Assembly: GCA_964443415.1 (NCBI GenBank)
Contig: CAYUDC010000118.1
Span: 1-8,268, forward strand
Source of the DNA: B1 sp964443415
GTDB lineage: Bacteria > Bacteroidota > Bacteroidia > UKL13-3
DNA length: 8,268 nucleotides
Direction of reading: 5' to 3'
In this document: piece after piece, positions 5,959 through 8,268 of the stretch
Layout of the letters: each line of letters begins with the position of its first letter
Position numbering within the stretch: the first letter of the stretch is position 1
Made by a program: the position numbers and the translations under genes
Notes under the pieces: generated by a model
What the model saw: the letters and a program-made list of their open reading frames with translations, nothing else
Database searches by the model: none
What the model was told of the DNA's origin: nothing

Positions 5959-7764
5959 TTATTCTACTAGCACAAGCCTAGTGGAAAGACTTTGTAAATT
6001 TTCATCTGAAACTTGAATAAAATACAAACCTGAAGCCAATCCATTACGTGCTAAAACAAGGGTATTACCAGAAACATTGGTTTGTTGCACCATCACTTGC
6101 CCTAAAACATTGCATAAAGTAATATTGGCATTATTTAAATGTCTATCAAAGTAAAGGGTTGTATGAGCGCTAAAGGGATTTGGAACTACTTGTAAGCCGA
6201 TGGATTCAGAAATTTCAGGTAAGTTGGTTAACTTAAATTCAAACCTATTAGAGGTATCAGAACTACAGCCAGCTTGGGTTACAATGGTATAATACATATC
6301 TTCTTGGGTGGGTATATACGTTTGATTGTTAGCCCCTGGAATGGCACCAAATGAATGATGCCATTGGTTGCCTAAGACACTATTAGAAATTAACATGGCT
6401 CCATTTCTCGATATGGTTGGCGTGGCTGGTTTGGGTTGAACATTTAACCATATAGAGGTAGAACCTCCTACTCCATAACTATTCACTCCAGTTACCTTTA
6501 CTTCGCCAGAACTCGCTCCTTTTGGCACATTTACTACAATTGAATTACTGTTACTACTACCCAAAACACCAGAGGGAAGTGTCCACTGGTAACTGCTGGC
6601 ATTTGGAATAGGTGGAATCGAAAAAACAACTTGGTTACTTTCTTCGCAAATGCTTACCGGACCCGTTATAACTCCACAACAACCCGGAATATGGTTTTTA
6701 ACCACCCTATACAATAAAAAAGTTACCGCGTCTACGCCAGAGGGGTCTGAATTGGTTAATCCACCAACAGATACCTTTAAGCACGAATCATACATCATTT
6801 TGCTTTTATAACCCCATGTTCTTCCTCCGTGCCCCCAATACTTATAACCCTGAGTAATATCGCTGCTTAATCCAAGTCCATACTGGTAACTAGGATTTGC
6901 TGTGGCAATAAAAGTGGTAAGTGCTTGCATCGAATTGGCATTTATTACTTGTCCGCTAAACAAAGCCTGATACCATTGAACCATTTCTGAGGCTGTAGAA
7001 AAAATAGAACCTGCATAACCAACTGCCGAGTTTAAACCCACACGCGAAGTATCGTGGTAATCTATATTGTTCCACCATCGATGCGCGATTAATCCATTGG
7101 CTGATTCTTCCACATCTATAAAAGTACTATCTAAATGTAAAGGTGTTAAGATGCTATCTCTGATAAGATTTGATAAGCTGCGACCACTGGCACTTTCTGC
7201 CACAAGGCTTGCCAATACATAATTTGTATTGGAGTAACCATAGCTGGTTCCGGGCGAAAACAAGGGAGTGCCTACCCAATTTAATACCTCCTGCGGAGTG
7301 AAAACTCTCTTTGGATTTAAATTAATGGTATCAAACCAAGGGGCAGCAAAAAAGGGATCAGATATTCCACTTGAATGATTTAACAATTGCCTGATGGTTA
7401 TATTAGAGCTGATATTTTGATTGGAGATCGAAATCCATTTTTTTAGAGAATCATCCAAACTCAGTAGGTTTCGTTCTGCCAACTTCAATATCATTACAGA
7501 AGTAAATAGTTTAGAATTACTGGCAATACCAAACTTCATGTCTTTGGTGATGGGCTGCCCTGTAAAGGAATTTCCTTTGACACCTGTCCATATGCCTTGC
7601 CCAGGAATAAAAACACTCGCAGACATTCCTTTGATACTTGGAATTTGAGATACATAGGCATCCAAAGTATCTTGTAGCATAGCAGCAAGCAATGGATGAA
7701 AGGTTTGTGCCTTTACAACCATAGCTATAAACAGCATGTTAAGACCTATGATTACTTTTTTCAT
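5959..7764 (-). CDS. Secreted serine hydrolase (beta-lactamase/PBP fold) with PKD/Ig-like modules and T9SS sorting domain
   Basis: A 601-residue secreted protein. Residues 1-20 are a signal peptide (MKKVIIG..MVVKAQ). Residues about 25-355 form a beta-lactamase-family (PF00144) domain of the class C/DD-peptidase/esterase type, with S82-N-S-K85 (SxxK nucleophile), Y177-S-N179 (YxN) and H312-G-G314 (KTG equivalent), all intact. A short CC-containing linker (362-373) leads to a PKD-like domain (about 364-443, SSYQWTLPSG) and then an Ig-like domain (about 446-510, NQWHHSFGAIPGANNQTY and YYTIVTQAGC). Residues 522-601 are a T9SS type-A domain (VVPNPFS, NVLGQVMVQ, LASGLYFIQVS). Such proteins hydrolyse peptides or esters outside the cell; true beta-lactam resistance is not implied. 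It stands alone, convergent to the DUF1223 gene, with an unusual inverted-repeat leader. The ATG at 7762-7764 gives a standard signal peptide. Confidence 0.93.
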   Translation of the reverse strand: MKKVIIGLNMLFIAMVVKAQTFHPLLAAMLQDTLDAYVSQIPSIKGMSASVFIPGQGIWTGVKGNSFTGQPITKDMKFGIASNSKLFTSVMILKLAERNLLSLDDSLKKWISISNQNISSNITIRQLLNHSSGISDPFFAAPWFDTINLNPKRVFTPQEVLNWVGTPLFSPGTSYGYSNTNYVLASLVAESASGRSLSNLIRDSILTPLHLDSTFIDVEESANGLIAHRWWNNIDYHDTSRVGLNSAVGYAGSIFSTASEMVQWYQALFSGQVINANSMQALTTFIATANPSYQYGLGLSSDITQGYKYWGHGGRTWGYKSKMMYDSCLKVSVGGLTNSDPSGVDAVTFLLYRVVKNHIPGCCGVITGPVSICEESNQVVFSIPPIPNASSYQWTLPSGVLGSSNSNSIVVNVPKGASSGEVKVTGVNSYGVGGSTSIWLNVQPKPATPTISRNGAMLISNSVLGNQWHHSFGAIPGANNQTYIPTQEDMYYTIVTQAGCSSDTSNRFEFKLTNLPEISESIGLQVVPNPFSAHTTLYFDRHLNNANITLCNVLGQVMVQQTNVSGNTLVLARNGLASGLYFIQVSDENLQSLSTRLVLVE

Positions 7765-7831
7765 TTGTTAGGTATACATTAAACAAGATACATCCAACCC
7801 AGTATCTTTTGATGTGCGAATGCCTAACGAA
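7764..7831. repeat. Nested inverted repeats in the leader of the serine hydrolase gene
   Basis: The outer arms are 7764-7775 (TTTGTTAGGTAT) and 7820-7831 (ATGCCTAACGAA); they pair over 12 bases with two mismatches, which are G-U pairs in plus-strand RNA and C-A mismatches in minus-strand RNA. The inner arms AAGATAC (7785-7791) and GTATCTT (7802-7808) pair perfectly over 7 bases around a 10-base loop. The outer arm reaches the first base of the minus-strand ATG. It may be a regulatory leader, the terminator of the upstream gene, or a protein-binding site. There is no clear T-tract. Confidence 0.45.
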
Positions 7832-7863
7832 TGTACTGATTAATTATCGCTTTTATGTTTAAC

Positions 7864-8268
7864 TTAAATCTTAGTTGCCGCTTCCATCTTAGCATAAAAT
7901 GCCTTAAACCCTTCTCCTTCAAAAAAACCTTCGAGCTTAGATTTACGCTTCCATTGATTTAAGAAGTTTAAAATAGTATTGGCCTTATCGGCATCGCTGC
8001 TTTGGTTAAAGTATACCTCTAATACCTCAAGGGCCTCTTTGCAAATTACCTCACCTTGTTGCGACAAATATTTAAGATAGGCATTCATGATCGACCGTTT
8101 GCCATAAGTAAACCTTCCTAAATTGGCTGCAAAGAAGGAGTTATAATTGATATTCTCTTGCTCGGCATAGATGCCTGCCAGGGTTACAATGATCTCTTGA
8201 CTGTTTAACTTTTCGTAAGAAGAAAGCAGTCCTAAAAGGGTGTCTGCTTGATACTCGTATAAAATTTC
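7864..8268 (-). CDS. C-terminal part of an unrecognised helical protein (5' end outside window)
   Basis: The minus-strand frame is open from the window's last base to a stop at 7864-7866, giving 134 residues of a longer protein; the internal ATG at 8086-8088 is unlikely to be the start, because the 60 codons upstream are equally protein-like. The visible part is predicted almost wholly helical and rich in Leu, Glu and Lys, with amphipathic segments such as ADTLLGLLSSYEKL, EIIVTLAGIYAEQ, SIMNAYLKYLSQQ and CKEALEVLEVYF. The helix-turn-helix pattern resembles HEAT-like or aminopeptidase C-terminal helical repeats, for example those that follow M1 peptidase domains, but I do not recognise the family and assign no function. 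It lies upstream of the serine hydrolase gene on the same strand with a 99-base gap. Confidence 0.75.
   Translation of the reverse strand, partial: EILYEYQADTLLGLLSSYEKLNSQEIIVTLAGIYAEQENINYNSFFAANLGRFTYGKRSIMNAYLKYLSQQGEVICKEALEVLEVYFNQSSDADKANTILNFLNQWKRKSKLEGFFEGEGFKAFYAKMEAATKI

Noticed and set aside
5959..7764. Antibiotic resistance gene (class C beta-lactamase)
   Set aside because: SxxK, YxN and HGG occur across esterases and peptidases of this fold, and the PKD/Ig and T9SS modules are not typical of resistance enzymes.
7864..8088. A small complete 74-residue gene on the minus strand starting at 8088
   Set aside because: The same frame stays open with equally protein-like sequence to the window edge, so this is an internal Met of a longer gene.
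1..8268. Mobile element, CRISPR array, tRNA or defence system
   Set aside because: I saw no transposase, integrase, regular direct-repeat array, tRNA cloverleaf or known defence domain, and composition looks even across the window.

Overview
This window looks like ordinary chromosomal DNA of a Bacteroidota bacterium. Two proteins end in type IX secretion (T9SS) type-A sorting domains, a secretion route confined to that phylum and its close relatives. The sequence is AT-rich, start codons lack clear Shine-Dalgarno sequences, and a TAnnTTTG-type -7 box is present. I cannot place it below phylum. There are eight protein genes, two of them cut by the window edges. I see no rRNA, tRNA, CRISPR array, insertion sequence or phage gene, and no gene-free stretch longer than about 100 bases.

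Layout. Bases 3-1453 (+) hold the 3' part of an enoyl-CoA hydratase/isomerase gene and, overlapping it by one base, a secreted DUF4412/GLPGLI-like protein. Bases 1442-2392 (-) encode a MerR-type regulator fused to a cobalamin-binding module of the CarH/LitR kind; its 3' end overlaps the preceding convergent gene by 12 bp. It is divergent, across only 36 bp, from a TIGR01777-family epimerase-like SDR protein (2429-3328, +). Bases 3373-5909 (+) hold a two-gene unit: a secreted M28 zinc peptidase with a T9SS domain, overlapped by 13 bases by a secreted DUF1223 protein with a CxxC motif. On the minus strand, convergent to these, bases 5959-7764 encode a secreted serine hydrolase of the beta-lactamase/PBP fold with PKD/Ig-like modules and a T9SS domain. 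Bases 7864-8268 (-) encode the C-terminal part of an unrecognised helical protein.

How the parts relate. The regulator/SDR pair is the most suggestive unit. The regulator keeps every motif expected for cobalamin binding (W-x9-EH and E-x-H-x-x-G), so it may sense light or adenosylcobalamin. A perfect 6+3+6 inverted repeat sits in the middle of the tiny divergent spacer and may be its operator. The M28 peptidase/DUF1223 pair suggests a secreted, cysteine-containing enzyme made together with a periplasmic thioredoxin-fold protein. The remaining genes look like housekeeping metabolism and secreted hydrolases. I found no convincing evidence of a wholly new system; the findings are moderate leads.
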